DNA of 64,000 nt, from assembly GCA_021234155.1 (NCBI GenBank), contig JAJEKV010000005.1, positions 10,904,572 to 10,968,571 on the forward strand, given 5' to 3'. Positions 10,034 through 22,644 of this stretch are shown here, one piece after another (positions within the stretch are counted from its first letter, which is position 1; the number at the start of each line of letters is the position of its first letter). The stretch comes from Isoetes taiwanensis. Lineage: Eukaryota > Streptophyta > Lycopodiopsida > Isoetales > Isoetaceae. The translations under genes and the position numbers were made by a program. The notes beneath the pieces were generated by a model. The model worked only from the letters and a program-made list of their open reading frames with translations, was not told where the DNA came from and did no database searches.

Positions 10034-12300
10034 CTATTTCAAATGCAAAGGTACAACTTTAATGAAACATTTAAGCACAAGATCCAAGAGACCACATATA
10101 TGAGCAATCCATGTAGTATTCATTCAAGCAGTAGCAAATCTATAAATATACCATCAATTGTCACTATAGCTATGTGATTCACTATAGGATGTGTCATACA
10201 TGTCTAGTTTGATAGTTCACAAGAACTATCGCAATACTCACATTCCCCATATAAGGAAACCTTGTCATAGGATTTTATGATTGCCAATGCACCAGTAAAA
10301 TATCACCTACAATTCCTATAGAACCAAAACCATCATCGCATATACAATGTCCTTACAGAACCATTCCCCCATAAGAAATGCAGCATCTCGTATTAGTGTG
10401 TCAATTAAATCTTCTAGCTATAACATTATGTTTTTGGGCTATAGACATGGGTTATGTTATGGGCTATAGCAATAGGTGTCCATATTTGTTCAAGGCTATA
10501 GACAGTTTGGACTACCATAGTTTGCGAGATAAATTAACTGAACCCTGGTGAGTAGCTTGCATCAAGTTACAGAAGTCCCTTTGCTAGGCTAAACCTGAAT
10601 TGTAACACACTTTAGAACCTCACATAGTTAATGTCAGAATCACCACGTTCGAACTGATCTGATTGATGGAGCATTGAAGCTCAGGATCAATGAGGACATC
10701 AGTGTTTTGGTTGAACCTTCCACGCAGGTGAACAATGTAAGTTTTTCTCAAGTAATGTTGAAGCTGTGCTAAGCGTAATTATTATACATATGGAATTTGG
10801 AAGCTTAAATTATAAATGCAATATACTTGTTAGGTATTTAGAGTTTGTCCCACACTAATTCTGGCAGCAATTCCATGGAGATCGAGTACTCATGCTTGGA
10901 CATTGAGAAGGTGCGCTAGTTTTTCTGCAAAATTTAAGTTTTTTACATGTCTACAGCATGTTTATCCCCCTTTTATTTATTTATTTATGAATTGCCCATT
11001 TACATCTCTGTACTGTGCGACAACTCTAGCTAAACTGAGGTGTTCTAGCTCTTTATTTTTAAATACATATTTATTGATCATATTGTTTGCAACGACTTTA
11101 GTACTTTCTGATAATCTTCTCAAATATTCTTTCCTCTTCAGGATACAACTTCTGTTTTTTGGCAAATTTGTGTCCTTAAATATAATTTGCACGGAAATAC
11201 CTAGTACCAATATGATAGCCTCATATATACATATTTCTTGACATCGAATTAGTGCATTACCTAAGTTTCTTATTCCTTGAACATCATGCTCATTACACAT
11301 ATCGATCACCTTGATAGTGTAGCAGAGATGTTAGCCTCTGGTGGTCTTATATATGATAGATAATACGTAGCGATTGCATAGGCATTGAAAATATATTGAA
11401 AATTAGTGCTTGCGGAAAAAATAAAGAGGAACAAAAACAAAAATGAAAAACTACAAACTGGATTACATATGTAGCGACAGCCTTTCAATAACTTAGTATT
11501 TCTTTTTTCTCTATAGTGGCCTTTTGATCCATCTCGACTTTGAAGTGATCTATATGTCTCAAGTGGAGGAAACATTAAAAATCGTAAGTTCCCTTTTCAA
11601 AATGCCTTAGGATCTTTTAATCCATATGCCAAAACCTTCAATTAAGCTGCCTTTTTACATTGAAGTTAGCAGACATGCTATTAAAATCTTTTTTTATCAT
11701 CTTTATGATATTTTTTCAGCCAAGCTTTCAACTGCGACTTATTCTCAATAAGCATCTTTGCTTCTTTGCTTGCACAATCATATGGAGTAAGAATATATGT
11801 TTTTTAACATCGGACGTTTAGGAGGAGCCACGAGACGATACAATGAGATGGGATCATTAAAATGATTGCATGATCTAAAACAACTTATTGCATGTATTGA
11901 TAACTGAAATCTTGCAATTAATAAAGACAAATGTGTATAATGTCATTGGGATTATAGGACAAAGCACACCTCAGTGAGAATACATAGGCCTTATCAATCC
12001 AAAGATTATGTACTTGCCTAGTTAATGCCTATATTGGTTATTTCATCAATGGTTTATAGTGCATGTTTCCTCTGATTTTAGTTTCAACTAATAAGTTGAA
12101 TCAAATGACTTTCTCATTTTCAATTTCTCGCTGCCCTTTCATCATGAGGACGACCCTCTGAGACGGGCAGAGGGTGAGGGAAGGGCAGGGGGAGAGCAAG
12201 GGGATTGTTTTGGAGTAGGGGCAGAGGGGAGAGCAAGGGGGGTCAAAGTTCCAAGCGAGAGTTGGAGATAGAGTTGGAGGGGGTGGATCTCCCCTTTAAA
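10034..12300. other. Sequence with one exon-like piece, otherwise unassigned
   Basis: At 10638-10736 a 99-bp stretch lies between TGTCAG and GTAAGT. It is open for 33 codons and begins and ends in phase 0 (contains LIDGALKLRINEDISVLVEP). It looks like a genuine internal exon, but I do not recognise the protein and found no neighbouring exon that joins convincingly. The remaining sequence is AT-rich without signals I can name. Confidence 0.35.
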
Positions 12301-12415
12301 AATATGAATTTAAATATTAAATAATAAAATTACACATTAAGAAATAAAATTAAATATTAAAAATGAAATTAAATATTAAATAATAAAATTGAACACTAGG
12401 AAATGAAAGTAACTA
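12301..12415. repeat. AT-rich imperfect direct repeats
   Basis: Short units of the type AAATTAAATATTAAATAATA recur several times with slight changes. Low-complexity DNA. Confidence 0.6.
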
Positions 12416-12436
12416 CAATTATATTTAAACAAAAGC

Positions 12437-12590
12437 CTTCTCGAATCTATAGTCCAGAAGGCGGATATGACATTTCCCTTTCTTCTTCAACTTCTCGAAT
12501 TAGTAGTCGAGAAGGGAGATATAACATAGGGCTTTCCCTTTCTTCTTCACCTTCTCGGATCGGTAGTCGAGAAAGGAGACATAACATGAG
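12437..12590. repeat. 54-60-bp tandem repeat, three copies
   Basis: Units start at 12437, 12491 and 12551 with CTTCTCG(A/G)AT and contain AGTCGAGAAGG about 13 bases later, so each unit can fold into a CTTCTCGA/TCGAGAAG hairpin. The 81-codon ORF across it is repeat-derived. Confidence 0.75.
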
Positions 12591-13682
12591 ACAAATTTCA
12601 TGGTTCATGTTCATCATCATAAAATTTCCCGCGAGATTTAGAAACTAGGTGGTAATCAGCTTCTGTGGAAGAGCTAGCATATTTATTACCTCGGCTTTCC
12701 TTTGTTGTCCTTTGTTGTGCTTCTAGGTCTACAGTGACCTGCTCCATGGCCGCTTTTCCCTGTTTGACACCTTTGCTCAAGCATTTCATAGCACTTTTCT
12801 TCAGCAAAATTCGAAGGTTCAAAAATTTGAGGAAGTAGAAGCACTGGACAAACTTGTTGAAGGCCTTAGGGAAGGCTAAATGAATCAAGTCTGAAATGAA
12901 AATCGGAAGCTTAGACTTGGGACCTTTTTATTCCAGTTGGGTCCCTGCTATAGATCTTACTGTTCGTCTTTCCAATCCCCTATTTTTCTAGATGTGCATA
13001 TTGGAATAGATCTTTGTGTCTTTATACATCTTATTTGGTTCTAGGGCGCGTTGCTTGTGAGCTTAATAGGATCATTGGGCCACCTTCTCATGATGAGCCC
13101 CGATGGTGATGGATTCACGTATGCTATAACTCTTAAATTAGTTATACATCATATTACTAGTATAGTTCTGACATCCACTTGTAATCATATTACAAATGGT
13201 ATATAAGATATAGTAGTCTACAAAATGCCATGTATTCAGAATCAAATGATTGAAAGGTGCTATGCCCTTCCATCTATCTACAATATATCTTCAATTTGCA
13301 CAACTTTTGGCCTCTTGCCATACTTGTAGATTCTAAATCAAGAAAAGCATTCTCCTCTGCATATCCTAACCAAGTTGCAGTGTGCCAAGGTGGAAAATAG
13401 CACTCCCATTAACATTGTAAGAGCAAATTTGACAAATGCACATCTTTAGTATAGAGAGGTAAGGAGCAATCATTTGTAAGGTTTATATGTTTTTCCATCA
13501 ATAGAGTTTATTTTCTTTGTTAGTCTACATCTTGTCATATTTTCTAACTTTCAAAGTTTAGCAAAGCAATCCTTTCAGTCTTCATCACTTGCCGGTGTTT
13601 TAAGATATAAACATTGGCAGTTTTTATTGGCACCATAGATTTTATGCCCAAACATGAAGCTTCAAATCATCATCTATATAAT
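12591..13682. other. Unassigned sequence
   Basis: A minus-strand frame at 12598-12888 is open for 96 codons, lysine-rich, and has no motif I recognise. The rest has no gene or repeat that I can support. Confidence 0.25.
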
Positions 13683-14563
13683 ATTTTGCTACATATTCTA
13701 AACGAGGTGCACCTTGGACTACCACAGTCGTCGGATCTGTCAATCCGACGGCCCAGACTGTATGTTGCAGCCTCTGGACACCTCTCGTTTCGATTATGCT
13801 CAATTATGATTGGGGACGCCTATGATTTTAAGATGTCGAATACGAGTTTGCCTAAGGTTTTGATGGTATATCGAGCCTCTATACGGTTTCGCTTAAGCTT
13901 TTAGAATATGAAATACGGGGATTCGAACCTCTACCAAAATAACTCAATGTCCTAATAAGACTACTTTAACCAATCTAACCAGTGAGCTAATGTGACTATT
14001 TTTTATCTTAAATCTATGTTTTTTTTTATAATAACCCATTGAATTGTTTTAGGGATATGGTCTATGATTTCAAGAATTATATCTATATCAAATCCCCCTG
14101 GAACCCCCTGTTATTTTGCTACATATTCTAAACGAGGTGCACCTTGGACTACCACAGTCGTCGGATCATCAATCAATCCGACCCGTGATCAGATATGTTG
14201 CGACCCGGACACCTCTCGTTTCGATAATGCTCAATTATGATTGGGGACGCCTATGATTTTAAGATGTCGAATACGAGTTTGCCTAAGGTTTTGATGGTAT
14301 ATCGAGCCTCTATACGGTTTCGGTTTTAAGCTTTTAGAATATGAAATACTGAGGGGATTCGAACCTCTACCAAAATAACTCAATGTCCTAATAAGACTAC
14401 TTTAACCAATCTAACCAGTGAGCTAATGTGACTATTTTTTATCTTAAATCTATGTTTTTTTTTATAATAACCCATTGAATTGTTTTAGGGATATGGTCTA
14501 TGATTTCAAGAATTATATCTATATCAAATCCCCCTGGAACCCCCTGTTATTTTGCTACATATT
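13683..14563 (-). mobile_element. Copies 2 and 3 of the ~430-bp tRNA-promoter repeat, in tandem
   Basis: Two direct units, 13683-14112 and 14113-14548, are nearly identical, and the 15-base start motif appears a third time at 14549. On the minus strand each carries the A box TTAGCTCACTGG (13979-13990 in the first unit) and an exact B box, GGTTCGAATCC (13919-13929). The three 15-base ATTTTGCTACATATT copies bounding the units fit either a target duplication or tandem growth by unequal crossing over. Confidence 0.7.
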
Positions 14564-17500
14564 AATGGTAAGACACCCAAATTTGACTGGTGTTCCTTTA
14601 TTAGCTCCAAGCATCAACTTAGACAAATAGTTTCTTTTAATCAAATTCCTGGGTTACTTTCACATCGAGATTGGGATTAAATTTCTAGATTACAATGGTC
14701 AACTCCTAGATTCAAATTGGAAAGACAAATTGGATGGGTAATAACCTAAAGTGTGCCATGCCCCCCGTTACAGAAACCCATTAGAAAGTGTTGCCTAAGC
14801 TGTCCAATGTTTGGTTTCAACGACCCATTAGAAGTTGTTGGCCCAGTTGTCCAATTGTTTAATTCTAGACACCATCAGAAATTATTGCCCCATGTGAATT
14901 TGGGCATTGGTTGAGCTGGTTCAAGCATGCCACTCCAACTCTTGTATATATTATGACCTGACCATGGTGTAAGTCCACACAAAGTGGAAGCCTTGCTAGA
15001 TTGGAGGAGGCCTTTAAAAAGTGGCTTGCGAATGAATGTTGAAGTGGAAGTGTTGAGATGATTCTTGGGAGTGATCAAGGTTATGGTTGTGCTAGCAAAA
15101 CGTGGAAAACCAAATAGAACAAATTGAATTATTTGTTTGGGTTGTCACCCAAATCCTTAATCCTTTGAGGATGCCTATTGAGCACCTCAATGCTCCCTTT
15201 TCAACTGCACCAAATTCAAGTGGCACCAAACTGAAGCACCTATAGGCATGTCAAACGAACATTTAGACGCTCAAGGGAAGGATGGGGTCACAAATAATAT
15301 CTAGTACATTATCAATGACAGGACGACCGAAAATTAACTCTGGTATATCAGTAATTGTTGCTTGAAATGCTCTAAGATTACTTCACAAAACCGTTTAGTG
15401 ATTGAAATGCGCTAATATTACTTCCCCTCCAAAGGTCTCTACAATTGGGCGTCCCCTCCAAGGGTCTCTACAATTGCCCTTTGGACTAAAGAGGTTTTAT
15501 TTTGAAATTTCTTATATATGTTCGTTGACATGTATCGATGTGGGATATATTCTTGCTTCGCTTTTCGCCTAGCTAGGTTAAACGATCGCCTGGTTTACCA
15601 GAGAAAGGATACTGCCTCTTTGGAAATTATGAGGGTTGAGCCGCCATCAAATTCTGGAGGCCAGTTACCTCTGAATGCAGGTACCTCTAAACGCCAAAAT
15701 AGCTGATGTTGATGAGTTTGTCTTTTATGCATACAAATTTATTGCACTATGTTCTATCTTCATCCAATTAATTGATCTAGAACTAGGAGGCAAGTGGTTT
15801 GATCAGATTATTTATACACCAAGTCGCCTCCTGCTAAAGACATTCATAGACCGATAGAATGATGGGCATTGGTATATGCCTCTGTCTGAATTTCAATTCG
15901 CAGTATATATGATGGAAGCTTAACTTGTGCCAAACTTTGCTGATTGCATCTCCAGTAAAACCAGAGAACAAATAATGAATTCTGCAACACAAAATCAACT
16001 CAATTTGTCCTGCTTGTTGCATTGTTAATGTCTTATCTTTTCGACAGTTGCAACCATTATAGGTACTTCAATGGCAATGGTTTTAGTACCTCTCAGTTCC
16101 CTTGGCTTTTTATTTTTATTGAGGATAATGCTGCATGCACTTGCTTTCCCAATCGTAATTGAAAGGATAGTTACAAATGAAATGCAACATCATCTGCAAC
16201 AATCTATAGCCACTAGAAATACACAGGCACCTTTTGATCAGCATCAACTCTGAAGATTTGTCTGGTTACCTTAAGCATAATTTTGTGCTTCCTTATTTTT
16301 AGACCTACTTTCTCTAGAGTATATTCATGCAATCATTAGTTCTAATCTAGCATAGCAACTCTATAGTAAACAAGATTTCATATCTTTGTGCAGGATTCTG
16401 TTCAGTTGAGAATCAGGTGCTGCACAATTTATACTGCCCAAGATTTCAAATTGCTCTTAGTGGCGCAGGTAAATGATGCTGGTTACCCAACATGTGGTAT
16501 TAGACATCCTCTTTTCCATTCCTTGCTAGATATGTTGCAGTCTGCTAGCAAAATAGAATAAATTTAAATTCCCCTCATCTGATATTGAAAATATTGGTTA
16601 ATATTTGTTGAATCTGTGTATAGAAGTTTCATGAAGTTTGGTTTGCACAATGGCCATTGCTTAATGTTATTCCATGATATAAACTTTCAGCAAACGGTCT
16701 CATAGTAAAACATTATGGAACTAACAAAATGAAACTAGATTAATTACATATAGAGTTAGTTGTCCAGGCTTCTGAATATTGGCTTTCTTACTTTCATGTT
16801 GGTTTTCTCTTGCTTGAACAATATCCAGATATGAATAAAGCATTGCCATGACTCATGGGGCTTTTAGATAACATTAAACTTGAGTTTGCTTGCTCTGTGG
16901 ACTCAATATTATTCTTGTGTTGCTTTAGTATTGCAATCTTAACTCCTGGTTTGCATGCTGCCTCAACATGTGATGAGCGTGGACAATTTGTTAAGATTCA
17001 GCCACTCTTTCGTCTACAAATTTAGAAACAGGTTTGAGGAGGCAGCTAGTATCTATCAAGGGACACAGTTCCTTTTGTTTGCTCTGGGTTCTGCTACAAT
17101 AGATAGCCGGGTTCTGCTACAACAGAAGTGCCTCAGGTTTATTTTCGGATAACTTCAAACTTCATATTTCGGCAACCATCCTGCAAACTTCATGTTTTAA
17201 TGCTGGGATATACTGGAAGTACCAGCATACTAACAACAACCCTTATTGTACATATACGGCTGTGCCAAACCCAAGTTTATATTCTAATCTACTTACTTGC
17301 AAATGTTACAAAAGATCTTACCCTGTTGCAGCACGGTTCTGAGCTATGGCTCTCATCTTCTTTATTCATCATGCATGTCTTATATCTAGTTTCTTTGAGG
17401 AGCGATATTTTCTAATGTTTATTGCAAATTTGTTTAGCATCTTGGTTGTAATGATGTGATCATAACAGGGATTGTGAATAATAATTGTGTTTGTTCATTT

Positions 17501-18134
17501 GCATTTTCTTTATCCTTCATGCATGATTTTTTCACTCTAGGGTTTTTCATTTGTTGCTTTGCTTGTGGAGAATTTGGGCAGAATTAATGTCTGCGTTGAT
17601 GCGGTTTGATCAAGGATCTTGAATATTGGCTAGGATTTGTAGGATTATAAATAATTGAGTAATATTTTCTTGGTTGGACAGCTGGATTCTGGTATACAAC
17701 ACTTGTTTGTTGGGGCTATCATGGATCTTGGTTTTTTGTTTGTTTTCAACGATCGATCCTGTGATCAGGTGGTCTTAACAATGTCTTATTTCATATTTAG
17801 CCGAGCTTTTGTTTTGGACTAAATCTTGGGGACATCCTGATCCGGTTGGGTTCTGGTTTCAATGGCTAGGTAGTTACTAGCTTGCAACATATCGTTATTC
17901 AAACAGCCACCCATTCTTGCTTGCTTTGGACATTTTTATAAAAGCAAGTGCAGCCGCTATTCACATGCTTCCCTTCTTCATATGCGACTGACTGAAATCG
18001 GTTCTTCTTGGGTTCAAGAAGAACCCATACCTTATCTCTAACCCATACCTTATTTTTTTGCAAACCATTGGAGTATAAACCATTGGGTATGTTAAATACG
18101 AATAAACACATAAATACTTGCAAATACGAGTATC
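14564..18134. other. Unassigned sequence with two exon-like pieces
   Basis: A 75-bp stretch at 16394-16468 sits between TTGTGCAG and GTAAAT, is open in phase 0 at both ends (DSVQLRIRCC...) and looks like an exon. A second candidate ends at 15680 (AATGCAG|GTACCT) and reads QRKDTASLEIMRVEPPSNSG. The two do not share phase in an obvious way and I do not recognise either. Otherwise AT-rich, featureless DNA. Confidence 0.3.
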
Positions 18135-18309
18135 TGAATGGCCCAGAGCTTCAACTTGAAAAGCTCTAATTTCTCGCTCATTGTCGTCCGAGCCTTCTTA
18201 GACAAACTGAGCCACGCTTCCCTAAATTCCAGATCAGTGGGGAGTGTTTGGGCAATATTCTTTCCAAACTGGCTGGTGAGCGTGGAAATAGCGTTGCAAT
18301 GCGTGCGAG

Positions 18310-19570
18310 TCACCAAGCAGTGGCGGGATAGCGCATCTGGAAACCAGGTTTATACACCACCTTAAAATCATATTCTTCTAAAAATTCCATCCGTCTGCGT
18401 TGATGAAGATTGAGGTTAGGTTGGGTGAAGATGTATTGGAGGCTCTGGTGGTCAGTATCCAATTGGAACCCTCCTTCCAAGGAGATAGTGCCACTAGATT
18501 CGCAAGGCCCGCATGACGACAAGCAATTCCTGGTCATGCGTAGGGTATCGCTGCTCGGCATCAATCATCTTTTTGGAGTCATAGGCGATAACCCTTCCCT
18601 CTTGCATTAATACACCTCTCGTAGCTATTTTATTGGCGTCGGTTGCAACCCACTTATCTTTCTGGGGATCTGGCAAGGTAAGAACTGGGGCAGTGGTTAA
18701 TGCTTCTTTCAACTGTTGGAATCCTGACTGAACCTTTTGTTTCCAATGTGTGGCCCAATCCTTGACCTTTTCATGTTTAGTTAGATCCCTGAGGGGTGCT
18801 GCTATCTTGGCAAAGTTTTGAACAAATTTTCGATAGTACCCCGCCAAATCTAGGAAACTTCTGACTTCTGAAATATTTGTAGGGGCTGGCCATTCTTTCA
18901 CTGCATGAATTTTAGCTGGATCTGTTGCTATACCATTGCCAGACACAATGTGGCCTAAGTACTCCACTCTGGTGGTGGCAAATTTGCATTTGGAGAACTT
19001 AGCAAAGAGTTGATGGCGTCGCAACTCCTGTAAGGCAATTCGAAGATGACGTTCATGGTCCTCCAAAGTCTTACTGTAGATTAGTATGTCGTCGAAGAAA
19101 ATAATGACAAACTCATCCAAACAGTCGCGGAAGATATCATTCATGAGATGTATGAACGTGGCCGGAAGCCGAAGGGCATAACTATGAATTCTAATGGCCA
19201 TAGCGAGTCCGGAAAGCCTCCTCCTTGATTCCTATTTGATGATATCCCGATCGAAGATCGATCTTGGAGAAATATTTTGCCCCTTGCAGTTGGTCCATAA
19301 GATCCTCGGCTCGCGGCAACGCATACCGATTCGTAATAGTATGCTTATTCAATTGGCGTATCAATGCACATGCAGAGTGTACCATCCTTCTTCTTGAAAA
19401 AGAGTATTGATGCACCAAAAGGGGAAACACTAGGGCGAATAAATTCTAGCTTAAAAAGATCATGCAACTGCTTTTTAAGCTCTGCCATCGGGTGTGCTCA
19501 TACGGTACGGGGCCTTACTCGTAGGCTTTGTACCCGGCGCCAATGCAATCTCACACTCTACCCCCTATAA
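18310..19570 (-). pseudogene. Gypsy copy A reverse transcriptase and RNase H fragment
   Basis: RT motifs in order: [31 protein letters not shown], then after a small indel near 19195 the catalytic FFDDILIYS, EYLGHIVS and GYYRKFV. The RNase H/connection part has FQLDTDHQSLQYIFTQ and the tether YKPGF. The polymerase is decayed but the DD pair is intact. Relative to copy B, an 18-bp deletion near 18345 removes part of the tether. Confidence 0.85.
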
Positions 19571-19783
19571 GGTGGTAGCCTCCAAATCTCATCAGAAAAA
19601 AGGTTCTGGAACTCATGAAGTAGGCTAGCAATAGGTGGAGGCAATTCCCGAATGGTCTCCTCTTTCTGGGCATCGGTTTTGATGAGGCAAGTCGAACAAT
19701 ACAAGCAACTTGGTCCCTCCGGACAGCCTTGTCCAACTGTGATAACGACATGCTCTGCATAATAGGTTGAACCTGATTACCTG

Positions 19784-20317
19784 TTAGGTGACACGAGCCC
19801 TATTAGCTGCATTCAAAGTGACAGCATGCTTCTCACAGTCAATATTGGCTTTTGCAGCTGCCAAGAGCTGCATACCGACTATCAAGTCATACTTGCCAAT
19901 ATTCATAAATTCGGTGCCTAGAGCAACTGATGCTCCTGATAGCTGGATATTCAAATTAACCCGGCGATCTTGTGTGTGACGGATAGCTCCACTTGCTAAG
20001 GTGACGGGACGAGGTTTGGATTTCAAGGTCGCAAGTTTCATTGACTCAGCCAATCTGGGAGACGCAAGGTTCTGCGTACTGCCAGTATCCATTAAGATGA
20101 CAAAGGGTTTGATATCAATGTGGCCAATGGTGGATATAACAGATGGTTGGCTGTCAACTTTACCAGTTTCTATAGCTGCAAAAATGTGAGACACACCTTC
20201 TAGATAATCTGGCGCTTCTTCGTCAGCACGGGCAGGTAAGTCACAAAAAGGTGTACCGCTTGGGTTACGTACAGACACTCCTGCATACGGTGCCCCAGTC
20301 GAAAGCATCAGAAACAA
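19784..20317 (-). pseudogene. Gypsy copy A aspartic protease region
   Basis: FVILMDTGSTQNLAS is the retropepsin active-site motif, with the DTG intact. The hydrophobic flap partner YDLIVGMQLL follows about 80 residues later. Upstream is an incomplete gag tail with zinc-knuckle residues in another frame. The piece normally lies inside a gag-pol polyprotein and has no start of its own. Confidence 0.8.
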
Positions 20318-20369
20318 GCTTTGTCCCGCCTTAGCTGGTCGCGAGCCTCGCTTGGAATAGATTGGAGAA

Positions 20370-21430
20370 GCTGTTGTACTGGGCCAACAGGTCTGCCTGG
20401 CTTATCTGGCATATTGCAGCTCAACTTCTTTTCTGTTTTTTGGAATTGTGGTTGTTGAGAAGGACCTGGACTAGGAGATCGGGCCCTCTATGGCACACAT
20501 GGCTTATCTGGAGCAAAATTAGAAGGACGGGGGTAAGATGGCTTTGGGGTGTCCTCCTCCAAACTGAGGGCTTTTGCCTCTACCTCTGCCACAATTTTTG
20601 GGTCAATGGCACACAACATTTTTTTGCAAGGCTAGTGATAACCCCTCAATATAGCCTTCTATGGCACGACGTTCATTGATTTTTGGTACATACAGGCGGC
20701 GCAGGCGCATGACCTCGTCAGTATAGGCTTGAACAGAGAGGCCATGCTGCTCCAGACGATAGAACATCTGTATCTGCTTACACCTGTGCGCCTGGGGACA
20801 TAGTGTGACTTAAAGGCTTTCACAAAGATCTTAAACCTGCACCTGCCTCTGTTCAAGCCATGGGATCGCGCATAGCCCTTCCACCAAATTCTAGCCGACT
20901 TAGTAAGATTGGTAGTGGCCACCTTGTCTATGTCCCTTTCAATCATCCCATAACACTTTCCGAATTCACGCATCTCGTCCAATCAGGATTCTGCATCTAC
21001 TCCTGAGCGAGAGGTACCTGAGAACTGGGCTAACTTGTAATTTTCCATATGCTTGTTATAGCCGAGTCAACTGTCTTCTGATAATCTTTCTGCTTGGATT
21101 TTGTACGGTCACGGGCAGAAGCACTGAAGGCTAAAGACTCAGATAAGTCGAATGAGTCTGAACCACCATCTGATGACGAGGAACTACAGGCACATTTGGT
21201 GTGAGTTGGCATAACCAGTGCATGACTTGGAGCTTGTGCAGGCTGTGGGGGTTGAGGGATCTCTGTTGCGGGTGCCTCTGGGCCATTATCTTGAACTATA
21301 GGGGGGAGTTACCCGTTGCAAAACGTACTATTGGAGTTGAGCCATCTGATGTTTCATTATCAGAAGCTCCTGCTCAGGTGTTATGGTATCGCCCACGGAG
21401 GGCGATGTGCACCGTCTAAAACATAAATGA
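20370..21430 (-). pseudogene. Gypsy copy A gag
   Basis: Contains the retrotransposon gag core (ARIWWKGYAR, KAFKSHYVP) and a serine/aspartate-rich N-terminal part. Frameshifts at the VPR junction (about 20790) and around 21060 split it into three frames. At about 20310-20345 the CCHC zinc knuckle has TGA in place of one residue (CF*CFRLGH...C), exactly as in copy B. Confidence 0.75.
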
Positions 21431-21905
21431 AATCGAGATAAGCACAACATCTCAACATTGTTGTAATAAGATCATTGATAAGAAACGCTTAATATTAAAG
21501 TAGAACGTAAGGTTACATGTAACATAATGCCAAAACAGACAAACAGAAATGAAATGTTCACTTATACAAGATGGTTATATAGGATTATATTCTACTGGCA
21601 CAGTGAATGGATGTAGTATCGTATGAAGGATACTCTCCCTTACTGAATGCACTAAATTATATTTGTGCCAAGCTTGGACGATGAGATCCTGATAGTCCAG
21701 GGTTGGGTTTATGATTAAGAGGTTGAATAAGTTGTTCATCGCCCAATAAAGTTCCCAAACATGATTGTGTGCGTCGAGGAATGCTTCTTAGTGAAATCCC
21801 AGTAGGACCAACTTCTTCGCATCGTGCGTCGCAAATTATGGACGGCTTTATCTTGAAGAAGCGTAACAATTTCCCACCCTTTAGTGGGATGAAATGGTAC
21901 ATTTG
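21430..21905 (-). mobile_element. Leader and partial 5' LTR of gypsy copy A
   Basis: About 475 bases match 27540-28018 of copy B in the same position relative to gag. A TATA-like CTATATAACC lies on the minus strand near 21575. The outer end (TGTCAC in B) is missing because the copia fragment begins here. The LTR/leader boundary was not resolved. Confidence 0.6.
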
Positions 21906-22640
21906 TTCCTGTTTCCCTCTCTTTGTAGGTCCCATGATTACATCCTTGAGCCGGCCTTGTATCTATCTCACGTTTCACTATCATTTTCTTCTAAACTGCA
22001 AGCCAGTTTCCTGCCATCAATCTGTTAACTGCCACGTGGAGGTTGGACTCAAACAACTCAGTGCATCTACTTGGTGCCTCAATTCATGGCATTACCCTAG
22101 TCTACTTTCCTGTTTGTGGTTATTGTTTTGCTGCTTATATAAGGATCAATCGATCCTCATTGTTGTATCAAGTTCAATTGATCAATCAAGCTTCCATTCT
22201 CTATTCTTTTGTATATTTGTCTCTCTGTTCTCTACATGGTATCAGAGCTTGGTTGCTCTTAGACAAATCGCACTATAAGATATAAATTCCCCATCAGAAA
22301 ACTCCTCTATTTCAATTCTGGCTGCCACCATGGATGGCTCATTTCCTTCCTCCTCTGATCTTATTGATCTCACCAAAGGGCTTGATAAATTTGGAATTGA
22401 AAGGTTCAAAGGAGAAAACATCCACATGTGAAAGTACCAAATATCCATTTATTTCATGGCAGCAGGATTGTGGGAAGTTGTGAATGGATCTGCCTCGCGA
22501 CCAACGGGGCCAGCCATGAAAGCTGATACACAAAGGAAATGGATGGCCAAAGATTCTAGAGCACACTCCGTGCTCATAAGCAGCATCCATCCCACCATTT
22601 TGCATTGGCTGAAGGTTTCCCACATGTAAGCTACTCCAAA
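21906..22640 (+). mobile_element. Ty1/copia 5' LTR, primer-binding site and gag start
   Basis: LTR about 21906-22234, starting TGTTTCCCTC, with TATATAAGG near 22136 and ending CTCTACA. It is followed directly by TGGTATCAGAGC, the complement of the initiator-Met tRNA 3' end, standard for plant copia. Then comes a gag start at 22330 (MDGSFPSSSDLIDL...) with LWEVVNGS, typical of the copia gag N-terminus. A TGA at about 22429 interrupts it. Gag stops near 22640, where gypsy copy B integrase begins on the other strand. The 3' part is absent, so this is a fragment. Confidence 0.75.
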
Positions 22641-22644
22641 TGTG

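Larger units (their letters stand above)
18135..21905 (-). mobile_element. Ty3/gypsy retrotransposon copy A, truncated
   Basis: Order on the minus strand: leader or LTR (21905-21430), gag, protease, reverse transcriptase, then the start of RNase H, breaking off near 18135. The same family is present as copy B at 22645-28022 with roughly 95% similarity by eye. Integrase and the 3' LTR are missing. Its 5' end is cut by a copia LTR at 21906. Gag and pol carry several frameshifts and stops, so the copy is inactive. Confidence 0.85.

Noticed and set aside
13919-13990. Genuine tRNA gene
   Set aside because: A and B boxes are present but no acceptor-stem pairing or full cloverleaf is visible; the unit is part of a 430-bp repeat.
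22339-22623. Minus-strand ORF of 94 codons
   Set aside because: Antisense shadow of the copia gag fragment, which has clear family motifs on the plus strand.
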